A DNA stretch of 64,000 bases from Amaurobius ferox (Eukaryota; Arthropoda; Arachnida; Araneae; Amaurobiidae): positions 90,002,914 through 90,066,913 of the forward strand of contig OX578138.1 in assembly GCA_951213105.1 (NCBI GenBank), given 5' to 3'. Positions within the stretch are counted from its first letter, which is position 1. Each line of letters starts with the position of its first letter. The notes beneath the pieces are model-generated. The model was not told the DNA's origin. It worked only from the letters and a program-made list of their open reading frames with translations, and did not search any database. Made by a program: the position numbers and the translations under genes. Positions 1 through 12,762 of the stretch are shown here, piece by piece.

Positions 1-930
1 TGGTTTAGAGATGTCATTGCATATATTCCAAGACTCACAGCTGTGCGGTTATTCATCACGAAAAATGAAACTTCAATTTACGTATCTGTATGCAGACACT
101 GAAATATTCAGGGCATCGGCATTTGTGGGTCCCCTCTGGGGGTTTTATCTGGTGCCAAGGTTGTTTTCTTATCAGTCACACAAAGTAGAACAGAAAGCGA
201 AAGCATCTTCCATCGCCTGTCAATTCTTTAGCAGGAGATTTAACATGTTGGGTTTGACGTAAATGACTAAAGAAATTTATTACTTGGCGTTTTCCCCAAA
301 CATAGTAAAGACAGCTTTTGAAGTAGGGCTGCTTCGAAAAGCCTGCCCTTCGAAATAAAATGCCAAATGCTGTTATTGTCAATGTCCTGTTTATTAGCTT
401 ATAATATTCCAATGTGCCCTTGGTATCATATTTGGTACTTTATATTTTCAGCTTTAGCTAAGCAATGATATAGCAATGTGGAAACGAGTTGCTGTAGGAC
501 ACGATATTCACCAAATGAATATCAATTTTAATTTTTTTTTTTTTCTGATGAGTAAAATCGCATAATAAACACTTGAAATAGATATTCATTTGAATTTACA
601 ACGGATTTGCAGTTTAAAATTGCTTTCCTGTATCATTTGGCGATTTGACGCATTGTAAAATTGCCACAATTCGAAAAATTTGGGAACAAAACATCTAGAG
701 AAGGGTATTTTTGCTAATGTTAGTTGATTTATTGGTATTGCCATAAAAATGACATATAAATCAAAAATACATTCAAAAATACATAAAGTATAATTATTTT
801 TTGTATTTTTTTTAAATGCGTGTAGGCCATTAAAGCAAAAGGTACTTATACAAATTTCCAATTTAAAAAATGAAAATTAAATTGCATACGGCTAACTCAG
901 ACCATTTTGACTGTCACATTTTATAAAAAG
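1..930. other. AT-rich sequence, no recognised gene
   Basis: Only short open frames without recognisable domains are present. A homopolymer T run lies near 532-544. I see no repeat family that recurs elsewhere in the window. Confidence 0.4.
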
Positions 931-1902
931 AAAGATCAATCATGCATAAAGCATTGATTATAAAACACTTTCCAACTGAAATGCAATTTTATTTAAACAT
1001 CTCTAAAATGTAATACCTTTAGCACTGATATATCTTAAATTATCATAGTACTACAATAATTTATTATATTTGAAAACGTAACTTCATAAAAAAAGATGAA
1101 CTGCATCCAAATGACATCAACGAAATATAAATCGTTTGGCTGACTCTCTATGTAAAAGCTATGGTTATTTCCTATTACTATGACTCAAGAAGCTATGTCT
1201 GAATGACTATGAGAAAGCTATGACTCCAGAGCTAAATAATTATACGTGAAAAACTGTCAGAAATTCTTATACAACTCATCTTACAATCACTTGTTTACAT
1301 TTTGCAACCATTAAATTTAGGCTTCGTTGTAGAAATAGTCAAAGTTTGATGATCATTTAAACTAAAAAATATTGTAATTGCGTTGGCGCAGAATGTAGAT
1401 GAACAGAAAATACGGAAAAATAAAACAGTTTTAGGACGGATATAACACTAAATATAAATTTAAAAGAACTTAGATAATATTAATTGTTGATTTATTGGTA
1501 TTGCCAATAAATCAGCCTGAAAAAAAAAGATGGATGCCATATTTTATTTTGAACTGGGACACATGATCGCCTTATGTAATATGTGTGTAATTATTATTAT
1601 ATGTAATATGTATTATTATATGTAATATGTACTTCATGTAATATGTGTGTAATAATTAGGTCCCATAGGGTTCAATGTATTTCACTTTCTCAACCCGGGT
1701 TCAATCCAAAACTAATTGTGTGATATTATTCATTTACATTCCCATACGTCCCACAGACCGTCTCAATAACATACTAGAATTTCATTTTGATAAAGTCATT
1801 TTTACGGCAGTTATCGTGCGAACGAATAGAAAGAAAGACAGACAGGCAGACATACAGATTGAACAAAGTCATAAACACTTTTCAAATGTGTTGGAAAGTG
1901 TT
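931..1902 (-). repeat. family 2 interspersed element (AACACTTTCC hairpin family), near complete
   Basis: On the minus strand the element starts with a self-complementary hairpin at 1902-1874 built on AACACTTTCC/AAAGTGTT, runs through a CTGTCTGTC tract and an ATCCGTCCTAAAACTG motif, and ends at 931 with a subterminal inverted copy (GTTGGAAAGTGTTT) and a palindromic end GCTTTATGCATGATTGAT. The same architecture recurs at 3881, 15107 and 17295. No coding capacity is visible. Confidence 0.7.
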
Positions 1903-1940
1903 AAAATTGACGCTAACCCAGACAAAATAACTACAAAATT

Positions 1941-2386
1941 ATGAAAATTCAATATTTTGGAAAGAATATAAGACTCTTCTATAGGAATAACCTATTTCTT
2001 TCGTCCGTAACACTTTGCGAAATTTTGGCGTCGAATTTAGCGAATTATCGCCAACTTAGCACCTTTCTTCAATGCTGCAAAATTGAACAAAATGTTGCCA
2101 AATTGATTAAAATGACTCTAATTCAATGAAAATGACGACTAATTGAGGATATGTTGGAAATAATGTAAGAATTGACTATAAAAATACCTCAATTTAACCA
2201 TCCGTTCTTCCGCCCGTAACATGCGAAATATTTGGTGACGAATTTGACGGAATATCGCCAACTTGGTGACTTTTTTAAATGTTACCAAATTAATGCAAAT
2301 TTCGGAAAGTTGATTGAAATGACGCTAAATGGGAGGTTCTGTTTTGCAAATTTTGAATTTCATCCTATGACGGGCATACCTTCTAG
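1941..2386 (+). mobile_element. array of ~200-bp GACG/GCGAC modules ending in a Helitron-like CTAG terminus
   Basis: Two modules of about 206 bp (phase marks near 1965 and 2176) repeat phrases such as CGTCCGTAAC, TTGGCGACTT and AAAATGACG. The last ends in GACGGGCATACCTTCTAG at 2369-2386 followed by T, as at 14724 and (reverse) 39945. The hairpin before CTAG is degenerate here. A Helitron ends in CTRR before a host T with a hairpin just upstream, so this is probably a decayed non-autonomous Helitron. Confidence 0.55.
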
Positions 2387-3100
2387 TATATAAAAAAATG
2401 ATTTTCTTTTCATTTGTCTGTAACGTCTGCTACATTTGACAAACTTTGTGAATAATCCCAGCGACATATCGTAAGTTGGTGCTATTTCGTCCCAGATTGG
2501 CGAAAATATCGTCAAAATTGCGAAAATGACAGTAAGTTATCGAAAACGACGCCACTTTTATGAATTAATTAAATACTTTAATAGATGGATATGCTATCAA
2601 TATTGATAATTATCAATTTAGAGTTGCGTGGAATATAAGTTATAGAGTGCAGAATTCCCCCCAGTTCTATAAAAAATAAATTGAAATAATTCCTGTGATA
2701 GTACAAGAAGAAGAAATATTTCCACAGTTTCACAACTATTATTCATGTATGATTTAAGGTTATCGTGACATGCCTTAAGATTGAAAAATTGTTCTTCAAG
2801 TTAAGTATGTGTATGTAAGTACTGAGGTATTCGGCCAGCTACACATCTATGTGGTCTCTCCAGGGCATTCCACTGACTGCCAAGGTCGTAGTCTTTTATC
2901 AGTTAGATCCAGTCAAAGAAAAAATGTCTCGTGTCGTTCATCAGTTTTTCAGCTGGACACCTTAGCATATACGATATCTAGGAGATGAAAGGAATATATA
3001 AACTGCTTTATTAGCAGAAATGGTCGGGGTTGTCAGTGATAGTACTGAAATAAAAATAGACAGCAGTACAGAATGTGAATCATTTTAATCTAAATTTGCT
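2387..3100 (+). repeat. degenerate 3' portion of family 1 element plus unique DNA
   Basis: The part around 2445-2650 (GGCGAAAATATCGTCAAAAT, GATGGATATGCTATCAATAT and following) resembles 31540-31700 and 16740-16910, which precede family 1 3' ends. The rest shows nothing recognisable. Confidence 0.4.
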
Positions 3101-3105
3101 CCTAA

Positions 3106-3572
<467 letters not shown>

Positions 3573-3765
3573 GAGGATCAATCTGTGGCCTTTACATATT
3601 AAAGACGTAGAAAATTGGTAATATTTTTGTCATAAACCTGCTCTCTAGTCATAAGAGTTCCACAAAATCGTAATGGTGTTTCTGGAAGGAATTGTGAAGC
3701 ACTTATTTCATCTATACTTATGCTATATGGCATTTCATGAAATAGATGAAACCTACACTGCCTTT

Positions 3766-3808
3766 GTTGCTGTTGAGACCCAGACCGTCCGACCTACCAG
3801 AAAGGTGA
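3766..3808 (-). mobile_element. SINE tail fragment
   Basis: Only the 3' end of the tRNA-type SINE is present (GAGACCCAGACCGTCCGAC and CTACCAGAAAGGTG on the plus strand). Its flanks carry near-identical ACTGCCTTTGTT and ACTGTCTTTGTT, which look like a target-site duplication, so this is probably a severely 5'-truncated insertion. Confidence 0.7.
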
Positions 3809-3880
3809 TACTGTCTTTGTTGCAATTTCATTCAAAAAGCGCGCTTTATTAATCAATCTATTTTCTGAGCGAAGATTTTT

Positions 3881-4427
3881 AACACTTTCCAACACAATTG
3901 AAAAGTGTTAAGACTTTGTTCATTCTGTCTGTCTGTCTAACTATCCGTTCGTACGATAACTGCCATAAAAATGTATTAATCAAAATGAAATTTTATCATA
4001 GTCTTGAGGCGGTCTGTGGAACATATGGGAATGTAAAATAATAATATCACCCAATTAGTTTCGGATTGAATCTGGATTAAACAAATGGAATACATTGAAC
4101 TCTGTGGGACCTAATTTTTCAAACATTTTGTAATCGGAGTTAAAATTTACAAATTACTTTGAAAAATTTAGGAAATGTTCAAATTATCACTTAAAATGTG
4201 TAAAAAGAATTTCATCGAAATATGCGAAGTAATTTTTTAAATAAAAATTGAAATAATAATTACAACCAAATTATATGAAGAGGTCACGTGGCTCATTGCA
4301 AAATGAAATATGTCATCCATTTTCTTTTCGCTTAGTGAAAATCGTGTTTTTAAGGAACGATTATATTTACAGTTGGATACAGTTAGAAAGTGTTTCACAA
4401 TTAATGCTTTATGCATGATTGATCTTT
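3881..4427 (+). repeat. family 2 interspersed element, internally deleted
   Basis: It opens with the hairpin AACACTTTCCAACAC...TTGAAAAGTGTT (3881-3909), has the CTGTCTGTCTGTC tract at about 3926 and closes with GTGTTTCACAATTAATGC and GCATGATTGATC. At ~550 bp it is shorter than the ~970-bp copy at 931-1902, missing the central part. Confidence 0.7.
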
Positions 4428-5040
4428 CTAGTTTATTTTATTAAATATATTTTTTAAAAATATAATTTTTGTTTTAAGTGATATATCTGTATTTTCTAGC
4501 AATGTACATAATTTAAAACAATATAAAAAATATTTTTATAGAGTTTAGAGTATGAACCATTTGTCAAAAAAAAAAAAATGAAAGAATATATTGCGTGTAA
4601 CATTACTCAGAAAATTTGACATCCAAACAAATTTTGGATATCTAACAATAGGCCAGCTTCTCGTTAACTTAAATTAAATAAGTTTCTATTGTGCACAATA
4701 GTGCACTCAGCGATCACAAAACTTTTGAACCTAATTTCTGAAAAATAAATTTTTACAACCAGAAAAATGATAGAATTTACGTTTATCTTCAAAAGAAAGA
4801 CAAACATACATCATTTTGAAAATTCCATGAAAATTTTTGCAGTCATCTTTCGTCCTAATGTCAAAAATTCACACATTTAGGGAGAAACGATTTTGAGTGT
4901 GTTGCTTAATAAACTTTCCCATGTACCACCTACGAGATTTTAGGCTAAAATTCCCGTAATTATATGAAATTTTTAATGAATTTTCAAAAAAGTTTATATT
5001 TCCACATATATTTTTAAAAAAATCTATTTTTTCTTTATTT
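4428..5040. other. AT-rich intergenic sequence, nothing recognised
   Basis: No extended open frame, inverted repeat or family motif was seen. Confidence 0.4.
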
Positions 5041-5690
5041 AACGGTTCTATGACCCCTTATCGTCATACTTTATTCCTTTCAAATACAGATTTCATTCGC
5101 TGTCAAACTATTTCTCAACATTTTGCAATCGTCTGCAACAAACTCTTCACATTTTCCAGGTTTAAACATCCAGCGTCATACAGTGTTTTTCCTCATCCCT
5201 TTAATAACCCACTTTTACGGCAAAGATATGAAGTTTGAGACAGCTAATTGCACCTTCGTCATTAGCCGCATTAGCCAATAACTTCACTTAAGACCGTAAT
5301 GGACACGGCTTTCTTTGGACTTCAGTGGATTTGTCCACTTTCTTGAGAAATAATCGGAGACAGCCGAAATTCCTGTGGGGAGTGATCGTAAAGATGACAA
5401 TTTTATATTCGTGTGGATGTGAACGCCCTCTTGGAGTTCGTCAAACACTCAAGGACATCCGCTTTGAAATTTCTTGAAAATGTGCTTTCAAGATTGTCCG
5501 TTCACTGTGAAGAATAATAGCTTAAGATATGTGACAAGAGTCGTGATTAACTGTTATCAGAAAACTTTCGGTGATGTTTCGTTGGTAATTGCATTTTTTG
5601 TTACGTACTTAGAGCCACCACGTGATCTCATTACGACATCTGTCGTTAATATTTACAGGGTGACTGAAATAAGGTGAATACTTTTTACTT
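5041..5690. other. compositionally distinct low-copy block, possible exon or UTR
   Basis: The block is noticeably richer in G+C than its flanks and contains two open frames of 62 and 67 codons (5050-5238 and 5474-5677, plus). Neither matches a family I know, and neither has a convincing splice pair. It could be an untranslated exon, a gene relic or simply older unique DNA. Confidence 0.2.
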
Positions 5691-5697
5691 CTTTTGA

Positions 5698-6445
5698 ACA
5701 GTCAAAAGCTTTAAGTATTAAGTTAAGTCAAAGCTTAATACTTAAAATCCCCCCCCCCCTTAAAATGGAGGAACTTTTACCCTTCACGGGGTAGGGGTAA
5801 TCATCATTACCAACTCAAACATCGTTGTTTGTAGAGGAATATTTGAAATTTTAGGAAGCTGTTATTATTTCTTCAAATGATGTAAACTGTTTCAGGTGTC
5901 TTACACTGCTATATTCTTCATCTATTTCTACAAAAACTCATAAAAGTCTGATAGAAAATTTCATGTTTATAATAGATTAAATGATTAGTTTATTATACAA
6001 TTTTATGTTTATAACAGACAATTGAGTAGTGTAATTAGTTTATAATTTAATTTGAAAAATCTGTAAAGGTCATTGATTAGTTTATGAAATGTTAATGATA
6101 CAAGTGCTGCATAAACAGCTATATATACATTCCCAATATTTTTAATATAGTGATTTAAGAGGTAATATTTTAACTTCCATCTATATTATATTGAAGTTTA
6201 CAAACAACATTAATTTTATGGCAATTATATTTATTTAATGCTAAAAATAGGAACAAATGTAGAAATTATTTTTTAATAAATTTTTTGCAAATAATTATTT
6301 ATATATTGGAGTTTTTATTAGAGCATGCACATATTATCGTAACATGTAAAGTTCTAAAATTTGGTGTTAATTATGTTTGACGCTATAATGTGCGCAAGTG
6401 TTACAACAACAGTTTTGAGAAAAACGATCGCAAAGGAGGAAGAGT
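5698..6445. other. intergenic DNA with a small hairpin and a poly-C run
   Basis: Around 5708-5749 the arms CTTTAAGTATTAAG and CTTAATACTTAAA form an imperfect hairpin, followed by a run of about 11 C. The remainder is AT-rich with no gene seen. Confidence 0.6.
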
Positions 6446-6468
6446 GATTAGATTTGATCATGTACGAA

Positions 6469-6695
6469 TTACTACTTTAACAAGTTTATTAAAAAATATA
6501 TTCCAATTGGTGTATTCTGATAATTATATTTTTCAAATATTTTTAATAATCAATAATTATTAGAAATGATTATAAAGAAATTGTCATTATAATTACTACT
6601 TTAACAAGTTTATTATAAAATATATTCCAATTGGTGTATTCTGATAATTATATTTTTCAAATATTTTTAATAATCAATAATTATTAGAAATTTTA
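6469..6695. repeat. 122-bp tandem duplication
   Basis: The segment starting TTACTACTTTAACAAG at 6469 is repeated from 6591 with one visible substitution over about 100 bp, indicating a recent duplication. Confidence 0.85.
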
Positions 6696-7138
6696 AAATG
6701 TCTTTCTTTAAAATGTTTTAAGGTGATGATCTTAATCAGTTATCAATTCACTTTAAACAAACAGGGAATAAATACTGAATATTTTATAATCTGTTTTAAC
6801 TGTTAACCGGACATTAATTTAACTATAAGTGGAATAAGTTAGATTAGGAAATTACAAAAACCTCACTAGTCACCACTTATCACAATGCTGATTATTTAAT
6901 CCAAATATTTAATTTCAGAATTTTATCTGTAAAGTATTAAAGTATTAATCACTACTTCATCAATAACTATCCCACCTGTAACATTCAAACATTGTAACAT
7001 AACTAACCTGGAATATTTACACCCCTCGCATCTCAATTCAGTCTTAAAGTTCGTCTTACACACTTTATAAAATTTGGAAATAAGGCTGGAAATATCTAAA
7101 TAGTACAATTATTTTACGGACAACCGCATGGTTTTATT

Positions 7139-8100
7139 ACTTGCCTTATATACATAAAGTATAAGGAAAGTATTGTGACGGGGTCGAAAATTCCAATCGA
7201 GTTTTCGACGTGAGAGCCCGTTTCAAGCATCCCTGATCCCGAATCGAACATTTTTGAAGTGATGTCTGTGTGTGTGCATGTGTGTGTGTGTGTGCGTGTC
7301 AGTGAGTCTGTGGATACGATATCTCAAGAACAAATGGAGCGATTTAAATTGGATACAAAAATAAAAAAAATACAAAAATAAAATTTGGTACAAAAATCAC
7401 AATCCGTGAATACTGGAAGCCTATTGTTTTAAAACACAATCGAAGATTCAGAACTCCCCTAAATTTTCGAGTCAAATTTTGTAAAAATCCTCAGAAAATC
7501 AAAACATTTTAAAAAGTTACACAAATAGACATGTCTTATGTAATTTTTCCTTATGAAACGATTGATATAAACTTTAGAACGGTAGTATGAACCGTTCTTG
7601 AGATATTGCACATTTTACATATAAATTTATCAACAAATCCCATAAATTTAAAAAAAAATTAACTGTTAAGAAATATGTTCACTTTTCATATGTAATATCA
7701 TGTGATAAACTTGGTGACATCATTCTCGTGGATCTAACTCGTTCCATTCACGAGAAAATATCCTTTGAGTAATGCTTTTGTATTTGAACGCCAATAGTCA
7801 TTTATCCGGTGTAAGAATAACTTATTTCTCCGTCCATAACGCTTGGCGAGATTTCGGTGACGAATTTAGCGAAATGTCGCCGACTTGGCGACATTTTTAA
7901 ATGTTGCCAAATTAACGAAAATATCGGGAAATGGATAAAAATGACGCTAAATCAATAAAAATGACGACTAATTGAAGAAAATTCGATATCTTGAAAAGAA
8001 TATAAGTACCTACTATAAGAATAACATTTTTTACTGTAAAAGTAGTAAATTCATTGCATTATATAATGAAAGTCATGTGCTGCCCACATCAGATTTTTTT
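7139..8100 (+). repeat. family 1a interspersed element (hairpin + GT tract), near complete
   Basis: It starts with a hairpin (ACTTGCCTTATATACAT and ATAAGGAAAGT), then GTATTGTGACGGGGTCGAAA, a GTGTGTGT tract near 7268, a module related to the GCGAC arrays (7840-8030), and ends GTGCTGCCCACATCAGA followed by a T run. The same order occurs at 29242-30160 and, reversed, 25552-24541. Confidence 0.8.
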
Positions 8101-8391
8101 AAGTGAATTTGACCAAGTGATACTGTGATAACTAAAAATTATTTTTTTACTTTTTAGTGCATTTTACTAAAGTAGTGTAACTTCAAAAGGTTTTGTGTAA
8201 TATTTTATTTCTTAAAATCTTGCTTGGAGATAATTAGCTTTCAGAAATACCAATGGCGACAAAATGTTCAGAAATTAACAGAACTTTACAACTAGATCAA
8301 AGATGGTATTTTCAAGATTCTAAGAGTAGAATCTTTTTTAAAATCAATCAATAAAACTATGCGCTTAGCGGGCTCCATAGACCGTTACAAA

Positions 8392-8960
8392 TTTTGGTTT
8401 TTTGTCATACGTAGTATTGAGAAATTTATTTTCACATAAATGTTCGATTTCGAAATTTTGATGCTAATATATATTTTAAAACATAATGAACACAGTTTGA
8501 CTATTTTTGGAGTGATGCCCGTCTGTCTGCATGCGTGTGGCCGACTTTTTATGTTCATAATAGCTGCCACAATTATTAACGGATTTTTACAAAACTGTAT
8601 ATCCGGCTTTGCTACTGAAAAATCTAGCACTAGATAGAATTTTTTTTTAAATATTATATATTTTTTTAACATGGCAGCATAGGACAAAATTTGGCAAAAT
8701 CATGCATAAAAGTTTTTATTTACGGCTTAACCTTACAACTTAAATAATTGTCAAGAAAAATAGTTGAGATGCAATTTTTTTTGTTCGTAATATCATTATC
8801 CAACCTCGGGGGCCAAGTTACACGCCCCTCTGGGGTGTAACTTGCAAGTATGATATGAATGGAAAGACTTTTTCAAGCCCTTTAAAGTGAAGGGCAACAC
8901 GCTATAGTTGTAATCATTTGCCATGGTACCGAGTTTTCAAAGTTTTCTTGTCAAATTTGA
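8392..8960 (+). repeat. family 3 element with CAAGTTAC hairpin
   Basis: The central part (8440-8700) resembles the minus-strand sequence of 62700-63150 and 58260-58830. At 8813-8846 there is a strong hairpin with arms CAAGTTACACGCCCC and GGGGTGTAACTTG. The region after it (TTCAAGCCCTTTAAAGTGAA) matches the unit of the tandem array at 61.4-62.7 kb. Confidence 0.65.
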
Positions 8961-8994
8961 AAAAAAAAATTTGCTAAAAATGGATTCCAGCACG

Positions 8995-9186
8995 TTAATT
9001 TGATATGTAAATTTGATGTTAATTATTGTTAATTTGATGTTAATATGTTAATTTGATATGTAAATTTGATGTTAATTATTGTTAATTTGATGTTAATATG
9101 TTAATTTGATATGTAAATTTGATGTTAATTATTGTTAATTTGATGTTAATTATTGTTAATTTGATGTTAATATGTTAATTTGATAC
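8995..9186. repeat. 53-bp tandem repeat
   Basis: About three and a half copies of a unit built from GTTAATTTGATATGTAAATT and GATGTTAATTATT are nearly identical. The last copy has an extra 21-bp internal unit. Confidence 0.9.
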
Positions 9187-9244
9187 TTTGAAATAACTTT
9201 GCATACTATCAAGGAAAATGTCATTTTTTTTTACATATGATCTG

Positions 9245-9350
9245 ATGCATAAACTACTGTACCGTGGATCTTGCACATCATTTTTTCATTGTAAAAGAAG
9301 TAAATGCATTATATCATGCAATGAGAGTTATATACTGCCTACATTAGATT
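9245..9350 (+). repeat. family 1a 3'-end fragment
   Basis: GTACCGTGGATCTTGCACATC, a T-rich stretch, ATTATATCATGCAATG and TGCCTACATTAGATT line up with the 3' ends at 8040, 17000 and 31815, but the fragment is diverged. Confidence 0.5.
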
Positions 9351-10130
9351 ATTTTCTATATAAGCTGATGACGCTAGGCGCAGTTGATAATGGTAGTTAT
9401 AGGCTTGAAAAAATAACTGATAATATGAACTATGACTATGGATGTAAAGATATAAAATAATATACAGTATCACACATTAGCCAAATGCATATAATTACAT
9501 AGGCGTAATTGATATTTTCCAATTTAGAAGAATTACTTTTTTAAGATTTTTGCAAAATATGTTAGTAATTACTTAGATACAAAATCTGAAAAAAAAAATC
9601 TTTCTATGTTTTGATACTAATTGTATTAAGTCCTGGTACTAAATAAAGCTAAAAACTATGAAATGTAAATTTTTGAGAAAAACGAGTGGTGACTTATGCT
9701 TCAGATACTTTGATAACCTTTCTCATGAAAAAAAGAAGACATACTATGAATTAGAATTTATTTTGAATATCACTGATGTTTTCAAAAATAAAATCACTCA
9801 AAACTCGCCAAAATTGAACGAAAATTATACAGTAGATTTCATAATTGACGTATAATTGAACTGCAGATATTTGTATATGTAGAATTAACAATATTTCCAC
9901 TACGCTTGGAAATATACATAATTTTCCCTATAAATATTTAACAACTGCTTATACGTAGCACAGAGGCAGCAATTGATCAAGACTCTCGTAGAAAGGTGTC
10001 TTAAACATTTAACACCCATTTATGAACATGATTATCTTAATATTGACTTAGTGTAATCTATGCCTCAGTGATTGGATCGTGGTGGAATAAGTCATTAATA
10101 TTCGTGACTTAGTTACCCCTGAAGGTCATT
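9351..10130. other. intergenic sequence, no recognised feature
   Basis: Short open frames only (for example 9658-9855 plus), AT-rich and without known motifs. Confidence 0.4.
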
Positions 10131-10134
10131 CAGG

Positions 10135-10404
10135 TTGCGCCCCCTCGTGATCTGGCTGCAGATGTTTTCCAAATTCGAATACGGTGATACGACTTATTGC
10201 GTGTTGTTATGGTACTTTAAAGACCTTCAGAATAAAGTACAAAATAACTTTACCGGGCAGCCTTCGGCGGAATTTTTTCTGTTAAAAGAAGGTCAGCCGA
10301 GCAATTTTAAATTTAACGAGTTGCTGAAGAATTATGTGATCATTGATATAAAACCTGTCAGAAAGGAGATATGTTATATAATAGACACAAATGGTCTATA
10401 TTAG
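10135..10404 (+). CDS. possible 89-codon open frame, unknown, with a broken paralogue at 12.8 kb
   Basis: The frame is open from a TTG at 10135 (first ATG at 10162) to TAG. It encodes a Lys/Asn-rich product including FKDLQNKVQNNFTGQP, EFFLLKEGQPSNF and KNYVIIDIKPVRKE. A diverged copy at 12763-12952 retains DLQDKFEKNL and NYVLIVIKPVG but has stops and shifts, so the sequence exists at least twice and one copy is dead. I do not recognise the family. It may be part of an old mobile element, not a host gene; there is no promoter or splice evidence. Confidence 0.25.
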   Translation: MRPLVIWLQMFSKFEYGDTTYCVLLWYFKDLQNKVQNNFTGQPSAEFFLLKEGQPSNFKFNELLKNYVIIDIKPVRKEICYIIDTNGLY

Positions 10405-10837
10405 GTGATACATTGTGTTGCTAGGAAATATTTTCATCGCCCGAAATACCCTGAATCGAAGAACCCTGAGTGTACACGCCTAGTTTATTTATAAAATAGT
10501 GATTCTGTCAGATGGAATTAAACTGATTGCAGCGTCTTTAGTGGAGAATTGGAAAAGTTAAAAACATAGTTCCCACTTTACGGGCATATTTTTTCAGCTT
10601 CTTCTCCGAAAGGTCCTTGTGATTATTCTTTTTTCAATTGAGCATAATTGATATTTAATATAGATATGCCTGAGGTGCACACTGGAGTATCTTTCATTCC
10701 CAAAGTGTTGATGTTCTGCAATACTTTCCTAGAAACCCTTATAAGAAAATGAAGATATCACAATTTTTACTCCTTTCTAGCAAAAATATTTCAATTTCAA
10801 AAAGGTGTGACACATACTAGTCAGTCCGGTTACCTTA

Positions 10838-11020
10838 AACCTTTCTGGTAGGTCGGAAGGTCTGGGTCTCAACAACAACAACAACAACAACAACAACATA
10901 CTAGTCAGTCAAATAGTTGCTCTAGTCTTCGGATGAGTCGGGCGGCCTGGGTCTTCAATATACTAGTTAGTAGTAGTTACCAGCTTCCTGGTAGGTCAGA
11001 TGGTCTGGGTATCAACAACA
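10838..11020 (+). mobile_element. cluster of SINE tail fragments in tandem
   Basis: Three tail fragments (CCTTTCTGGTAGGTCGGAAG at about 10849, GGCGGCCTGGGTCTTCAATA at about 10941, TTCCTGGTAGGTCAGATGGT at about 10984), each ending in a CAAC/CAAT tail, alternate with copies of ATACTAGTCAGT or ATACTAGTTAGT. A complete SINE follows. The first tail has nine CAA units. Confidence 0.75.
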
Positions 11021-11032
11021 TAGTAGTTAGTA

Positions 11033-11302
11033 GGGCGTGCTAGCCCAGTGGTTAGCGCGCGGGAATTGCGCTCGGTAGCTCCGGGTCCGATTCCCTCCGC
11101 GATAACGGTACGATAACGTTAAACTTGTGGGTCCGTAAGTCCTTCCGAGAGGATGGTGGTAGGGGAAGGAGGGTACGGTCCCTGTGGATGCCTCTCCCAC
11201 TGGGTTCCGGTCTAAATTGGGTAGTTCTTCCTGGCCGTCCAATGTCCAAATAGTTACCTTAAACCTTTCTGGTAGGTCGGACGGTCTGGGTCTCAATAAC
11301 AA
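11033..11302 (+). mobile_element. tRNA-derived SINE, full length
   Basis: It starts with a tRNA-like head containing box A (CTAGCCCAGTGGTTAGCGCG) and box B (GGTCCGATTCC), then the common body (GGGTCCGTAAGTCCTTCCG, GTGGATGCCTCTCCCACTGG) and ends CCTTTCTGGTAGGTCGGACG, GTCTGGGTCTCAATAACAAC. The flanks TAGTAGTTAGTA and TACTAGTTAGTA look like a target-site duplication. Pol III would transcribe it from the internal boxes. Confidence 0.85.
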
Positions 11303-12760
11303 CATACTAGTTAGTAAAAATCAAGCAACGGGAATTTCTTCCATAAGACACGAAGACAATTTTTTAATTAATGTCCTCTAGAAAACATTGTTTTACATTA
11401 CTTTGTGAGAAACTCTTCTGCAACAAATCTATTTATATTGTTACAACCATTTTTCATAAAATTATGATGCGCCTAGAAAACGGAGTGGCATGTTTTATGA
11501 CTAATTAGCGGAAGATGGAACTTTCTCTGAGGTGGGAAGGAGAGGGGGTATTTGAAAGAGAAGGGCTGTATAAAAACGCGTAATCCTTATATTTTATACA
11601 TACCTTCCTCAGAGAATGAAATCTCCGTGTCAGAACTCCATACTTGATTTTTGAAATTCCCTGAAATTGGCAGTTTGTGTGCGCGAAAAAATAAACCTGG
11701 GATATATTTTGAAAACACTCCTATTGCAGATAAAAGCATTCATGGACGGGTTTTGGGATAACTGCTTTTCAGTATGGAATAGCCGATATCTGAAATGTCA
11801 GCAAGAAACTTTCTGGTAACCGCAATTTTGTGAACTGGTATGGGGGTCGATAAATCCATTCCTACCATATAGCCGGCTTCCCAATTTTCAAAATTTCAGC
11901 TCAGCTATAAGGCAGCAAATTTTGCAATTACATAACCCATCTGTTAGACACGTTCCTAAAATGTTCAATCAGAGTTAGAAAGAACCTTTGCTGTTTAAAC
12001 CGGTATTCGATTCACTGATCTTACAGGCCAGGTGGTGTTCTACTGTTGAGTTTCTGGGAAGGAATTGCAAACTCTTATCGTCGAAGTGAACTGATCTCCA
12101 AGTAACAGAGCCTGAATTTGCCTAAATACATTTTAAAATATGAAACCCGAGTCTTATCCTGCCCCAAATTTAGGTTTGTCGTCTCTACGACTCCCGAACC
12201 TATGTTGCTTCCGACATATCTAAAATTAGCCGTCTTACCCGTGCTACGCGCGTTCTCAATGGCTAGTGTTCGTTAAATGCGACACCTACGCAGTTAATTA
12301 AAGTTATTGATATATTTCTTATGATGTCAGTTATATCTGTAGTGCATTTTTATTCCTCGATATTGTTATATAAAATCTAAAGTTTTTTACTAATACACAT
12401 GACTATCTAAAAATTTAAAATCCTCTGAAAATGGGCAATAACCTGAATATATATTGACCAATTGAGAATATAATACTGAGAATATAATATATTAAGGCAA
12501 TAGTCGGAATATGAATTGACCGATAATCGTTGCAAGAGGGTTTGTGCAATTGTGAAACGAAAAAGAATGAACTTTAAAATCCTAAATGTCATTATTCTTA
12601 AGAGTTGTCCTTTTTACGACCAAATACCATTTTACTCTAAAACTCCCCAAAAAGACCGAATGTTTAGATTTTAGCTCGAAACTGAGTCTTATCTTTTTTT
12701 TTCTAAATATTAAAAATAAAATTTTGGAAGCCTCATTGTGCCTCCCAGTAATATTATCGA
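11303..12760. other. intergenic sequence, no gene recognised
   Basis: The block has mixed composition, with moderately GC-rich patches around 11500-11560 and 12130-12260, but only short open frames without known domains. Confidence 0.4.
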
Positions 12761-12762
12761 GT

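Noticed and set aside
11033..11110. Functional tRNA gene
   Set aside because: Boxes A and B are present, but the cloverleaf is incomplete and the sequence continues into a SINE body with a CAA-type tail.
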